The translations under genes were made by a program, and so were the position numbers. From positions 13,130,729 through 13,194,728 of the forward strand of contig JAUJYN010000012.1 in NCBI GenBank assembly GCA_030737835.1: DNA of 64,000 bases, read 5' to 3'. Below are positions 10,135 to 23,132 of the stretch, piece by piece (the first letter of the stretch is position 1; every line of letters begins with the position of its first letter). The notes under the pieces are model-generated. The model searched no databases. It was not told where the DNA came from and was given only the letters and a program-made list of their open reading frames with translations. The DNA comes from Acorus gramineus. Its lineage: Eukaryota; Streptophyta; Magnoliopsida; Acorales; Acoraceae.

Positions 10135-13100
10135 TTACGAAAGTGACGGGCTGTCGGTGGCAAGGCCCATGGCATTCAACCCGTTATCGACGTATACGAC
10201 GCTTCCGGTTACTGCAGAGGCCAAGGGAGACACCAAGAATGCTGCAGCATTACCAACTTCATCTGTTCCAAAAAAATTTATTTTAAAACAAAATCAGATT
10301 TTTGAGAATAGAATGTGGGATATGATTTCATTGAGACAACGTAGTGAAGAACAAATCTATTGATAATGGATGTCTCACCAGCTAGTAGTTCCTTCTGCAC
10401 CGGTGCATTTTTGTATGAATACTCGATCATCTTCTCGATGAATCCAATGGCTTTTGCAGCACGGCTTCCCAAAGGACCTGTGAACATAGAATGGCAAGCA
10501 ATTCAGTTAGATGTGAACCAATATATCCACAAATGGTAACTAACATGCCAAAAATAAAAACATGTTATTGAACACACACTGAACTAGTGTTGTATGCAAA
10601 GGAGCATGAAAGTTAGGAATCATGACACAAAACACATTGGATGTGTTAAACACCTCCCATACATGTCTAAAATTCAAAATTAGTTCTCTGAATTTCAAAC
10701 ATACATTAGACGCAGGATGGACATGGCATGAATACATGACACCTATGTGGTATATCTTGTAATTTTTTCTTGCTCACATAGAGATGTTAACATCTTAATG
10801 GAGGTGATAGTTGACGCACCATTGATGCATGCTCTCTTTTTTTTTCAAATAATTATAGTACAGCACTTGTTCATTTATTTATGAGCCTTTAATGTATGTG
10901 CCATATTTTTTTCAAATTTGTCATGTCACCATGTCAGTGTCCTCGTCCATGTCCATGCTCCATAGCATGAAAACCACGAGATTATGTACCTGCAGATATT
11001 GTGTTAACTCTGATTTTCTTGCTCCGTCCTGCTTCATAAGCAAGCACCTGGACCACAGAATTTCAACATTTATATAATTGGGTCGTTTTATAGGTAAAAA
11101 TAGGATGGTCAGAACCTATGACAAGCAGAAATTCCGAAGGATCCATACCCTGGTGTCACTTTCCAGGGCTGCTTTAGCTGAACTCATGCCCCCTCCATAC
11201 CTGCAAGTTTGCACAAAAGAATAAGAAGAAAGTTGTCAACGGAAACAAGCTAATGAGTTATGTATGACAAGAAAAAGAATACCCTGGTATGATCCTTTCA
11301 GAGGCAATGTATGTCAAAGATATAGCAGCACCCCCTGCAACGCAATAACCATTTCACAAGCTTATTTTTTGAAAATTGCTCAACTTGTAAGAGTGACAAT
11401 TGCATGTAATGCATTGACTACAAGATACACGAATTCATAACTAGGCCACTAGTCTCAACCACCGTACTCTAATCAAAATTAAATGGTGGTATTGTGAAAT
11501 TACCAACTAGGATGACAAGTACAACCATGCTCCATGTTAGTTGCCAAATGTTAAACTTGTAGTATCTGAGGCGTGCATGCAAACATATTGCCTACTTTGT
11601 CTCTCAGTGGACTAAAGGTTGTAAAATGCACCTTGGTGTTTACGAGTCATGCTATCGACTCTCACCTTTAGGCGATGTGAAACTAAACCATGGTATCGAC
11701 TCTCACCTCACCCCCTGCCCTATATGGCCCTATTGAGATCTTGGCTTGCGCAGCCCACCACCCCCCTCAATGAGCCATACATCCCCATGTGGGTTCGTAC
11801 CCAACCCATTGCATATTGGACAATATCATGTTGTGTAAATTTGTGGTACTACTACAAGAACTGCCCTCAAGAATCATCAAAATCTTGAACATAGTTATTT
11901 GCGCATGGATTGTCATGGGAGATTTATAGCTAGTCCATCAAAGAGACACATGAAAGAGAAAAAAAAATACATTGGCAAATCAAATAATACCTGAATTCAT
12001 TATCGGAATGAAATGCTTGAGTAAAGAAATGTAGGAATAGCTTGATGCAGATATTGCTGCAAGATATCCTTTTCTGGACGTCTCCAGGAGAGGTTTGGCA
12101 ACCTATTAAAAAATATTACTTTAATGCTTGTATAAGTCACTAGACAAGTGATATAGATGGTGACGGAGGCCAGAAAACATACTTCAGGCCCATTAGCAAG
12201 GGAGTGCACAAGAACGTCAATGCTTCCAAAATCTTCTTTAACACATTGAGCGACTTCCTGCAAGGAAAAGTGTTTCCAATTTAGAAGCACAAGAATGAGT
12301 CATTATATCATGCATTCAAGGTACAACAGTTCGGAAAAATGAAAGATCTATAGGAATTCAAAAAATTTAAAAAGGAAGTAATGTATATCATTGCACCTGA
12401 ACAGTCCACTTTTTGGCTCCAGCATAGCGTTTGTTTGATTTAACCTAAAATAAATCACATAACAATGCCTTTATTTTTGCCATCATCCAGAAAGAAAGGT
12501 CAAGAAAATGGTAAATGATTAGGATTTTAAACTACGTCTTCAGGAACGTCCTCAGGGTTGTCAAAAACTGCATCTAGAGGATATACTTTGGTGATCTCCA
12601 TTAGAGAACCATTGGGCAATCTGAAACATCAACAACTTCATAACTATTGCTGTAATATAAAATAAATAATTGTTCACAAAAGAAGAATACTATCAGAGTT
12701 CATACTTGCGGGATTCATCAAATTTTCCACGTCTTAAGCTGGTCTCAAATATGTTAAGGGCCTGCATAAATAGAATAGTTCCATCAACATAGGGTGCCTA
12801 ATTTCAATCAGTATTTGTGGCGGAAGCTGCGAAGGACAGATTACGCACAGGAACCCATGTTCCAACAAGAATTTCAGCACCTGCGGCTGCAAGGGCTTTT
12901 GCGATTGCCCAACCATATCCATTGTCATCGGCTATACCAGCAATAAATGCCCTCTTACCTAGAAACAGAAGACTCCAATCAGGTACAGATGATATTTGAC
13001 ATCAATCGCATACCATAGAATAAATGTTGTATTTGCCATAAAATAAATGTGGTCACTATGTGTGGGAACAGTAAAATGGCATCAGTCACAGAATGTGGGA

Positions 13101-13510
13101 TATCCACATAAAAAGATAGAATGGGAAATAGTTGGGATAAAACATAAGCCTTCATGGCGTTTTTCCCATGTATTGCCTATATGCATCTTATTTCGCATTC
13201 ACACGATTTTTTATTTTGAGCAGGAAATGAGCTTGATACCTCTTAGGTCAATAGCCAGCCCCGAAGAGACCCCTTGAACACTATCTCCAGTAGAAGCTGC
13301 TCTTGTGACAACCTTCTCAAATTTCATGGGAGAGGATGTGAAATTTCGGAGAAGAGGCTGCACAGAGGACACCTGGGACGAGCTTGTAAGCCTGGATCTG
13401 GTATCTACATGGAATGCGACCCTTGCGCTTGCCCCGAAAATCCTGCGAGAAGAATAAAGGCAGGGCCTTGATGCTGCCATTTGCAATCCGGAAGCTGCGG
13501 TAGCCGCCAT
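10135..13510 (-). CDS. MOD1: Enoyl-[acyl-carrier-protein] reductase (NADH), chloroplastic
   Basis: FAS-II enoyl-ACP reductase, which makes the last reduction of each fatty-acid elongation cycle in the plastid stroma. Twelve coding exons: 13510-13240, 12958-12849, 12761-12706, 12620-12536, 12444-12397, 12257-12183, 12102-11991, 11334-11283, 11200-11149, 11047-10990, 10477-10379, 10262-10135, about 381 residues. The first exon carries a Ser/Arg-rich transit peptide. The mature enzyme starts near [19 protein letters not shown], followed by the NADH-binding [41 protein letters not shown], the active-site segment [19 protein letters not shown] (catalytic Tyr/Lys), and [18 protein letters not shown]. 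It ends [15 protein letters not shown]. The donor of exon 2 (GTGCGT) is weak, but the joined frame matches the family exactly. Widely known from Arabidopsis MOD1. Confidence 0.95.
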
Positions 13511-15390
13511 CTTTTAATTGGATCAAACCAAAGCTAACAAGATATAATACAAAAGAATCAGTAGTGAAATATTGCTAAAGAAACAGCATTCATCCTCTGA
13601 TATTTCTGAATAATATGAAAATAAATTGGATGCATGTCAGAAAAAACTGTAAAAGCAAACATGACAAAGTAAGAAACAAAGCTGCGTATGAGAAGGACAA
13701 TGAATGGATTGTGAAATTCATTTATACTAAAAAAATGGTGCTAAAATAAATAAGATCATATACATGACTCCCCAACTCTAAAATTGTCATGGCATGAGAT
13801 TGTAGGGTGAGCAAGCGTCCATTTCAGTATTTCACTCCCGACCGATGTTGCTGTCTTCGCTTATATGCTACAAATCAGTTGGCTTTCAAGAATCAAAGAT
13901 TTAAATTTAATAAAGTGCCCTTTCACCAGTTATGCGCTTTTTGAATTTGAAAATGGTGTTGATTCCATTGTTCGGTCCTGCTACAAGTCATCATCTTTCA
14001 CATTGTTATTGAGTGTTTCCGTTTAAGACTGTTAAGATCCTTCTCTCATCTTCTTGAAACCATCATCCCTCAGATAATGATTTGTTTACCCTATCCACAA
14101 GTACTGTAGTTGGAAGTTTTCTCAATTTGCCAAAATTTGGATTGTTGTCAACCTCCGGATAACAATTCCATAACGGGTTTAACAATATAGGATCCAAGAG
14201 GGGGTTTGAGCCTACTCTTGTGCTTCTTATGCTCTATATTCATTTCTAATCCCATCCTTTCAAGTTTTACCACCCAAAAAGAATCATCAATTCCACCTCC
14301 CAAAAAAAAGATGAAAAAATATGTCAAATCCTCAGAATGTCATGTAATTTCATGGGTTGAACATAATGCATCACCACTATGCATCTCACTTCAGTTCTAA
14401 CAGTCACGCCAAATATTCACGGTCTCTCATATAAATATAGCATGTCAAGGCCTAACTGAGATGAGCTTTAAACCACAGAAACCATATGTTTCTCAACATT
14501 TCAAGAGGAATACCAAATCAGTCATCGCTGAGTTCACTTAATATATCGGTTTGCTCAATCAGGTGATGTGTCTCACAAAATCAAAGTGAATCCCATGTTC
14601 ATGCAAAAAAACTTTAAATTGCAGCATTTCACACAATTTCCAAATTTCAAGCAGCATTTCGCAATAGTGAGTCACTAAAATCTCAAACGACTCAAAAAGT
14701 GAAATCAGACCCAAAAAGGAGACTTCACATTCATCATGTTTGAATAGGATGAAAGCAAATCAAGCATGAACGGCATTCTTACACTAATGGGTCACTCAAA
14801 TCACCCAAAAAAAAAAATTTAATTCTTTCTATAAGTCATAAAAACCTCAAACAATTCAATTTCTTCGTGAAATCAAACCCAAAAAGAGACTGATAAGAAT
14901 CACGTTCATCCATATTTGAACGGAATGAAAGCAGACAAAACCCATTTCAGCAACATTTCTCACACTAATGGGTCACTCAATCACCCCAAAAAAATCCGAT
15001 CTTTCCATCAAATCTGACCCAAACAAGGACTTTTAAGCACCATTTCACATCTCATTAGCAAAAAGAATCACAAAAAAAACATCAAATCGAAACCCATCAT
15101 TCCTCTGTGTGAATCGCTTCGATGACTGAACAAATAAAGTTAGAAAAAACTCACCTTCGGCAAGAAAAACAGAGCTCTGATTGTTGGAAACTCTCACTTT
15201 CTTGTTGGGAGGCTCAGCTACTACAAATAGAGAACACCCACTTCGGTCTCCTCGGTTTAATCGACGACACCTAATTGAGAACAAGAGTTTGGTTTCGATG
15301 AGATCGATGCGGGGGGTTCTCCAACTCCAAAACAGGGAGGTGACTGAAAATCGGCCGTTTGGATGCACGGATAGCACGATATAGGATAAT
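13511..15390 (-). other. ENR 5' UTR exon, 5'-UTR intron and start region
   Basis: On the minus strand an acceptor TTGTTAG lies about 23 bp before the ATG (near 13534), and a donor CCGAAG|GTGAGT at 15155/15154. The interval therefore looks like a 1.6 kb intron in the 5' leader, with a non-coding first exon at about 15155-15330. Plant ENR and other fatty-acid genes often have such leader introns. The intron contains about three degenerate repeats (14640-15050). The exact transcription start is not visible. Confidence 0.65.
14640..15050. repeat. Degenerate tandem repeat in the ENR leader intron
   Basis: About three imperfect units sharing ACTAATGGGTCACTCAAATC, GAAATCAAACCCAAAAAG-like and TTTGAACGGAATGAAAGCA-like blocks, with starts near 14660, 14785 and 14965 (unit about 120-190 bp). 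Seen directly; function unknown. Confidence 0.65.
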
Positions 15391-15439
15391 GTTAGGGTAG
15401 TCTTTAGTTTTTTTTTTTGAAAAATGTTAGAGTTTGTCA

Positions 15440-15990
15440 TATTAATTTTTATTTATTTTTAAAATAAAAACATCATTTAATGAAATATATGTTTTGATAA
15501 AAAAAAAATATATCATTTATATTATGAGTTGAATGAACTTATTTTTAAAAATATAAAAAAAAATTGAATGAAATATATATATCGTTAGATGATTTATTGA
15601 TTCACTATATTTCTAATGAGATATATATAGGATTGTATTTTAAATGGTAAAAACAAATCGAGTGTAACAACGCCTTTTTTTTTTAAGAGGCTCATGAGAG
15701 ACTATCACGGGCAAGGCCCATAGTCAGTATATTTTTCACGGATAATGTTACGTATAACCTTTTTTCTAGTCTCAATCTCTATCTATGCGTGTTTTGAATT
15801 TTTTAAAAATAACATATCTTATCTAATGAAGTATATATTTTTTTTAAAAAAATAATCATATACTCTAATAAATTGTATTGACGCATTTCTATTTAAGCAT
15901 ATACCTCTGAGGATATATTCTGTGTTTTTCTATTTATGCGTGAAACTGGAATTAGGACTGAAAAAAAACTGTACGTAACATCACTCTTTT
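15440..15990. mobile_element. Two AT-rich MITE copies of the TGTAACA family
   Basis: The first copy is about 15440-15675 (ATCATTTAATGAAATATATG ... GAGTGTAACAACGCC). The second is about 15735-15990 (GGATAATGTTACGTATAACC ... GTACGTAACATCACTC), bounded by matching ends in inverse orientation. Similar copies occur near 46.0, 47.0, 50.1, 50.6, 61.2 and 63.6 kb. Non-coding. Confidence 0.55.
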
Positions 15991-16361
15991 TCACATCTCA
16001 ACATGGGACAGCTGGGTCCGAATTAAGAATCCAAACACACGTTAATTGAATAGTTTGGTCCAAACGCCTAATCGTGAATCCAAATGGAAACTCTCAGTCG
16101 TGCCCACCACCCTAATGGCCACCCTCTTTGTCGAACAAAGCGCGAGACCATGGTTATTGGTTTGATTTTTTCTTAAACTATACATGTTAATTATATATAT
16201 ATATATATATTATAAAAGATGATTGACATACTAAAAAAAATTAATACATGTTTTTTAAAAATAATTTAAATTTTTATTATATAATACACTAGTGAAGTAC
16301 ATTAAGAAAAATCGTAGAAGAGATTGGATATATCAACATGATTAATTTTATTTTTCATTTA

Positions 16362-17497
16362 AAAAAGGGTAAAATGTATTTGAACCCTCTGAAATTTTTG
16401 AAACATGCAAAAACACTCCTTGAAGTTCAAAAACACACAGCTGCACCTCTTATGATTAGATTTTCTATTAAGATGGAATAAATGTCATGTTTGTTGTAAC
16501 TTAAATATACATATTATAAATTATAACTTTTTTAATAAGCAGCTGTGCATGTTTGTTAAAATAAGCTGTAAAATAGTTTTTTGTTGTGTAATTGTCTAAA
16601 ACACCCTTTCTAAAAGTGAAAGTTAAATTTAATTTCTTTTTTTTTTATATCAAAGAATGTGGTTTTACTTATAAATTGATGATGATCACTTATCCTTCAT
16701 TAACATTAAATAATATGTAAAAAAATTAATGAAATCTTGTATTTCACATTAATTTAAAAAATAGAACTTGAAAGACAAAAATATAGAACTTGATTTCTAT
16801 TAATAGAAAACACAACTAAAATATTCTACCTATAATCTAAATTTTATAAAAAAAAAAAAAATTACAATATAAAGTTTTAATCTTATATGTGTTATCTCAA
16901 ATTTTTAAAAGATGAAAAAAATATTTAGAGGAAATAAAAAGACTTGTTCTTAGTAAATAAAATGAAAGGTCGTAATGTCCAACAGATTTTTTTAAAAATA
17001 ATCCATAAGTTATAATTTGAAAAGCACTCCTAACCCGGCTTAGAAATTATGACTTTTTTAAATTGTTTTTAGCTTAAATAAATTTTAATAAATTTAAACA
17101 AACATGCAACAACTGCTCATTTTAAACTAAAAACTATAATCTGTAACTTATAAGTTTTAACAAACATGTACAAAGTACTTTAAAATTATTATTTTATCAT
17201 TTAATTTAAAGTTCTAAATATCCTAAAAAGAGTCAATGCATTAACTTTATATATGCTTTGTGAATATTTAATACAATAAATTTTTTTAAAATACATATGG
17301 ATGTGTTTTTTCTAAGAATTAACTCATATAATAGTTAATTAAATGATAAAAATATGATAATGATTTAATTAAAAGGGTAAGACAGTATTTTTATCCTATT
17401 TTAATTGAAAGGGGGTGTAGCATGTTTTAGAACTTTAGAGGGAGTTTTTGTAGGTTTCAAAGACTTTAGAGGGTCTAAACTCAATTTATCCTTTAAA
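16362..17497. mobile_element. 1.1 kb non-coding element with about 85-bp imperfect TIRs
   Basis: The left end (GGGTAAAATGTATTTGAACC, CTTTGAAACATGCAAAAACA-type blocks) is the imperfect reverse complement of the right end (ATGTTTTAGAACTTTAGAGG, GTTTCAAAGACTTTAGAGGG, CTCAATTTATCCTTT). The interior is AT-rich without ORFs. Long TIRs with a non-coding middle suggest a non-autonomous Mutator-like element; the superfamily is an inference. Confidence 0.6.
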
Positions 17498-17906
17498 AAA
17501 TGATGACCACCTCTCTCACGTGAACTTCGCGTGATCTCATCATCCAAAGCCGGCGAAAGACAGGGACACTTCCGTCATTTTCTTCCAAAGATCACGTGAA
17601 AAGCCTGGCCCACTCTCATTTACGGATTTACCTCCACGGGCTCCAACGTCGTAACTAACTGCATTTAAATCTGACTTTTCGCGTCCACCCCATATTAAAA
17701 CTTATATATATTTATTACATTAACATTAAATACTAATAATAAAATCTTCTGTCAATTTTGTCCCCGTCTCTCTCTCATCTCGACTCTCTCGGGCTCCTCT
17801 CAAACCCTAGTTAGGGTTTTTAGGGTTTTCGTTCTCTGTTGTTTGTGTTATTTTCACTATCTTTTGTTCTTCTTCTCCTCCTGTTGATCTCTATCTAGTG
17901 GCATCG

Positions 17907-20900
17907 ATGGAGGCCGTGGCGGCGGGCAAGAGGGAGAGACCGGACCCGGCCTTGAACGTGAACGGCGGATTCGCCGTTTCAAAGAAGTCCAAACAAGGTT
18001 TGTGTTCTTTGTCTCCGTCGATTTCTTGTTTTCCTTGTGAAGCTTACTTGGTTTCTTCTAGGTTTCGCCCCAGCTGAAGCTGTGTTTGTGTTTCTTGATC
18101 TCGTGCACGCGCTTTTTTTTTTTGTTCTTCACTCCTTTTAGGGTTTCGAGGTTTCGTACCTACTGTTGATTATAAATTGCACATAATTTTTTGGAATTTT
18201 TTCCCCCTTTTTGTGCAAAGCATCCAGACATTTATGTGCATGTTAAATCCATGTAGATCCTGTTGTCCGATGTTGTTAAGGTTTTCTTTTGGATTTATTG
18301 GTACGTTGTTGTCATTGCTGGGTTTTTCTACTGTTCACTCTGCAAGTTATCTGAATTTAGTTTGTTGGTTCAACTGTTTTGTGGTTTTATGGGTAGTAAA
18401 AAAGCTCCAGGGGGAATGCATATTTACCATTACACATTGTTTATTCCTGTTACTGTTAGATAACCATGTTCCCAGCCATTCTTCAAATTCAATCTTTGAA
18501 GGCGGAGACCCTGTAAATTCTGGTTCTTAACAGTGAATCAACTAGTGGACTGAGATTTGGTTATTCTGTAGGCATCGGCCATACTATTTTAACAAAGACA
18601 GAACCGTGGTCATTTTCCAACAGATAAAACACTTGAACTCTACTTTACTTGCTTTTAATAGCAAATGCAAGAGCCGTTATGTGCTACCCACTTCTACAGG
18701 GTAGCACAGATGGGAGATAATTGTGATATGGTAATTTTAGATTCACACGAAGTGGAACACAGCCAAAAAAAGGAAGAACTTGTGAGAAACTGTTGTGAAT
18801 TTGTGGATTGAATCTGTGGTCTACAAAATGAATGTGTTTCTTTTGGTGCAAACTTAATTTTTCAATTATTTATGCTGAAGATTGATAATGATTCTAATGA
18901 TTATTACAAAGTTTTGGCATTTCTGAATTATCAAGATTAATAAATACTTAAATTTTAACTGAGAAAACGTAATTAATGTCATGCCACAGACATGGAGTTT
19001 CCAACTGGTTTAGGAAGCAAATCGAAGCCGTGCACCAAATTTTTCAGGTTCTAATCTTAACTTGTGTAAGATAAATATTCTAATGCAATTTTATTTTCAT
19101 GTATAAGTTTTAATAATGATTTATTTTACCTTTTTATATGCAAACACAATCCTATCAGCCCTAATGATTTGATCATCTAAGTTTTGACAGGTTACACTTC
19201 TTGTGCTTTAAACCAAGTTAACAAGACTATTGAACAGAGTAATTGGTTGATTACGAGAGTACAGATATAAACTCTTTCAGAATATTTGTAACGCGAAAGT
19301 GGTAATATCAATATGAAAGACATTTGAACGAGAACATTACTCTGTTCAACATTGTAACTAATTAGTCAATAAGTTCATTTAGTTGGCGGATTGTTGATAT
19401 ATTTTTTTCATATTGTTGAAAGCTCTTTTATATATTTCCCATTTGTTACTTTGGAGACCATGATTTGAAAATATTTCTTATTCAACATTGTGGGTTTCAG
19501 ATTGTTTTTATGCAATTTATGTAAAGTTTTAAAAAGAAAAGTTAATATTGGATTTTTTCAATAAGATGTCTTCTGATTATGTAATAAAAAAAAAATCATT
19601 GTTTCCTTTTTATTTTATATGCCCTTGATGCTTATTATCTGTTTTTAAAGTAACTGAATCAGCAGATCCATTGGAGTCGAATAAGGTATGTCGTGTGTTT
19701 GTATAATCATAATGTTTTATTGAATGAATTGGTAGTTTTCAAAGCTCTGACCTATGTTATTAAATAGTAATTTCTCTTTATTAATGATAGTTAGGCAGAA
19801 TGATGATTTTGCTATTTTCTTTAGTGGGCACCATATAAATTTTATTTTGAGTTTGAGAAGATTCTTGTACATCTTGATAAATGATAATTGCTTTGGTATT
19901 ACATGATAATTTTAGAGCACGACTAGATCATATAAGTGAAATCTTTTATCTGTGCGTAACATTTTCAATAAAAGATCTTGTCTTTTGAGGCAATGCAAGA
20001 TTGTCTTTTCTTAACTAAGGTTGGTGTAGTTTATAATTTTGTTTGTTTGTTTAGTTAGTAAGCTAGTTATGAGCAGTTTCTTTGCTATTGTTGGTATTGT
20101 AAATAAAACTTGTTTGAGTGAGCTACCCCATTAAAATATTGTTATAGTTTGTGTGCACAATATAAAGAAAAAAAATGTATGCCAGAATGACAGACAAAGC
20201 ATACTGGGTCTATGACTATATAGGAATAGATAACTATATCAGGGGAATACATGATTTTCTGTTTGGTTGTGTTTTTAGTTATTCTTGTTGGAAAATGTAA
20301 TAATATAATTTTGGTTGTTTGGTTGATTATGAATAAGTTGTAAATAAAATGTGAATAAGATGTAGACAATGATTTATAAAAGGTGAAAAACAAGAACAAT
20401 TACGTGGAAGTTTTCGAGTGTGTTGATCAGATAATATCATAGTCGCCACCTTCCCACAAAAGAACAATTTCTGTATGCAAGTTGTGGTGATGAATGATTA
20501 CTCTTTGGTTATGAAAGTTTCACTAGTGACACCACAAGTTTGTGAAATGGCATTGACAAATGATGTATTTTTTCTTTCGGTCGTACTAAGTTCTTGTCAT
20601 TACTCATTATTATATTATGTGAATGTAATGTCGGGTAGCTTCATTGCCTTTCTAGGATTTCTCTGCTTCATTGGTCTAACTTCTACATGGTTTTTTTTTT
20701 TCTTGATTTTTAGAACTCTGGGATAAATTATTTTTGTTTCCGGTTTTTTATGTTGTCTTTAGCCAGTGCTTATGATGTATTTTCTTCGTAACATATAAAG
20801 AACTATTGCTATACAAAGAACTATTGTTATTTTTTAAATTCGGTTTTTTTATCTTTTAATTTATGTTTCAGGGTTCCTTGGATTTTGGTTTGAGTTTATT

Positions 20901-22370
20901 GGTTTTCATTAGCTGCTTAAATTTTGGCTTGATTGGGCTTGATTTTGCATCAAATTAATTGTCTTGATGGTGTGTTTAAGACCCATGTATGTCAGGCCCT
21001 TTTTTGTCCCATTCGATGTGGTGTGCTGAGTACATCTCTGATGAAGAGCAGTTTTCTTGAAAGCCAGTTGATTGATAGTAAAAATTTGATGTCTACTTTA
21101 AGCTTAATAATTTCCATGGACCATGGGGGTCTGCGCTTACTCTGTTTGGTGAATTTTACCTGCGTGTTGTAGCTTATGAAGAATTTGCATGATTGATGAG
21201 AAACTGTATGAATTGATATTTTGTCAATCTTTCCACATGGTATTCAATGCCGATTCCGCTGTTATGAGTAGTATGATTTTTCTTTGTATTGGAATGGATG
21301 AGCGCTATAACTATAGGCTTCTTTTGAGTGTCTATTTGGGCCTTTCATTAAAAGAATAAGAATGCATGTCTACAATGAGCTTTCTTTCTTCCACTAGCTT
21401 CATTACAATTAAAGGTGATGTTAGATCTTGTTGTAACTTTGAGGTGTTGTGTCCAACATATGCTCATATTTTATTTGCCAAGAACTTCTCAGCGCCTATG
21501 TTTTTTTTTTACCAGTTCTAACCAAGCTCATTCTTGGTTTTCTTTATTTACAGCACGGCAGGTTGCTCCTTCGGAGATGGCTGCCACTTCCTCCACTATG
21601 TCCCTGGAGGCATCAATATGGTGGCCAAGATGACTAACATGGGCAACCCTGGCCTCCCTCCACCAAGGTCCCACCCAATGGGCCCTCCCCCCATCCCAGA
21701 CGGCGGCCCCGCCCCTGCTGTGAAGACCCGCATGTGCAACAAACTCAAAACCCCCGAGGGCTGCAAGTATGGTGACAAGTGCCACTTCGCCCACAGCGAG
21801 CGTGAGCTTGGGCGCCCCATCCTCCCCGTGCAAGACGACCACCAACGTCCACCTATGATGATGGGAGGCGGCGGCGGTGGGAGGATGGGAGGCCGTCCCA
21901 ACCTCCCACCACCACTTCCACAGGGCTTAGCCTCCGCCAGCTTTGGTGCCTCGTCTGCCGCGAAGATCAGCGTGGACGCCTCGTTGGCTGGTGCCATCAT
22001 CGGCAAGGGCGGGGTCAACGCGCAGCAGATATGCAGGGTGAGTGGGGCAAAGCTGTCGATAAAGGACCACGAGACGGACCCAAATCTGAGGAACGTTGAG
22101 ATGGAGGGGACGTTCGACCAGATCAAGCAGGCGAGCGCCCTGGTCCGTGAACTTGTCATCAACGTCGGCTCCACGGCGATGATGATGCCGCCCTCAGTGG
22201 GTGGTGGTGGGGGTTTCCAGGGTGGTAAGGTCTCTGGCTCTGCAGGTAGTGGGTCGCATCACGCCCCGGGGGGAAACTACAAGACGAAGCTGTGCGACAA
22301 CTTCAACAAGGGGTCGTGCACGTTTGGAGAGCGATGCCACTTTGCGCATGGCGCGAGCGAGCTGCGGTAG
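17907..22370 (+). CDS. KHZ1: KH-domain and CCCH zinc-finger RNA-binding protein (KHZ1/KHZ2 type)
   Basis: Three exons: 17907-17997, 18990-19047, 21554-22370, in phase, 321 residues. CCCH finger 1 spans the second splice site: C45-x8-C54-x5-C60-x3-H64. Finger 2 (C-x8-C-x5-C-x3-H, CNKLKTPEGCKYGDKCHFAH) is at about 111-130. A KH domain at about 186-253 has the GxxG loop GKGG (AGAIIGKGGVNAQQI). Finger 3 (C-x7-C-x5-C-x3-H, CDNFNKGSCTFGERCHFAH) is at about 297-315. Gly/Pro/Met-rich linkers separate the domains. This 3xCCCH plus KH order is the plant KHZ family, RNA-binding proteins reported to affect flowering and senescence in Arabidopsis. Exon 3 is much more GC-rich than the introns. The 2.5 kb second intron holds a possible cassette exon at 19651-19685. 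The symbol is by family; KHZ1 and KHZ2 cannot be separated here. Confidence 0.92.
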
Positions 22371-22793
22371 GCCATTTTACTTCTCGCGATTGCCATTTTT
22401 TTTCTTCCTGCCGTGCTCTCCCTTGAAATCTCAAATCTGTGATTGGAGATTTTAATGATGGTAGCTTTGAAATACATTGAGGAACTATTTAGGAATTGAG
22501 CATTTTGCAGGCGTTATTTCAGTTATGTGGTTTTTATGAGACCGATGAGTCCATTATTTTGTTTTGAGTTAAAAAGTGTGTTTTGGAGCCAGGTCTGAAC
22601 CAACCCAAAACATCTTTTCACGTAGTAGTTTCTAAAGCTTTTTATCTGAAAATTGTGGGGCGTTTAAAAATTTTAACTTATGTTTTGTGAATATTTTACT
22701 CTCTTTATATATGTATGTGTTTTGATTTTATATATGTATGTGATTTAATTTTATGGAGCAGAACTGACAAGGGCTGAGTTGGTATAGAGAAGA

Positions 22794-22829
<36 letters not shown>

Positions 22830-23132
22830 ATATATAGAAATTGGCCAAGAGCATGCCTGAGTGCTCTTGGCCTATGGACCACCTAGCTAGCATTGACATA
22901 GTAGCTGATGTGTTTTCATATATAAGAGCTAGTTTTGGGTCAGGAAATGCATGGACTGTTTCACTAGCTGGATGGTGATACTGATCAGGTTCCAGCTAGA
23001 AACCCAATAGCCAGGGAAACTCATCATCAGGCATAAAATATAATATAATATGTTGAATTCATGAAGTCACGCTAATTATTATGCTCTGAGTGATACTAAC
23101 AAAAAGAGATTGAACCTAACTTGCCTTCCAGT
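22371..23132. other. Convergent intergenic region (KHZ and eS27 3' ends)
   Basis: About 0.76 kb holding the KHZ 3' UTR and probably the eS27 3' UTR. An (AT)n microsatellite sits at 22797-22825. No gene recognised. Confidence 0.55.
22797..22825. repeat. (AT)n microsatellite
   Basis: About 14 uninterrupted AT units flanked by other TATA-rich sequence. Confidence 0.9.

Larger units (their letters stand above)
15391..17906. other. Intergenic region filled with MITE-type elements; KHZ promoter
   Basis: No coding signal. It contains copies of the TGTAACA-ended AT-rich family (15440-15990), a 1.1 kb element with long TIRs (16362-17497), and, from about 17.5 kb, the KHZ promoter and leader with CT-rich tracts and AAACCCTAG / TTAGGGTTT telo-boxes at about 17802-17830. 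Confidence 0.55.

Noticed and set aside
12700-12765. Apparent one-base shortfall in exon 3 of ENR when counting by position
   Set aside because: The codon reading ([19 protein letters not shown]) is intact and every other exon is in phase. The same counting slip occurred in NTAN1 exon 4, where translation proved the frame intact, so I treat it as my counting error.
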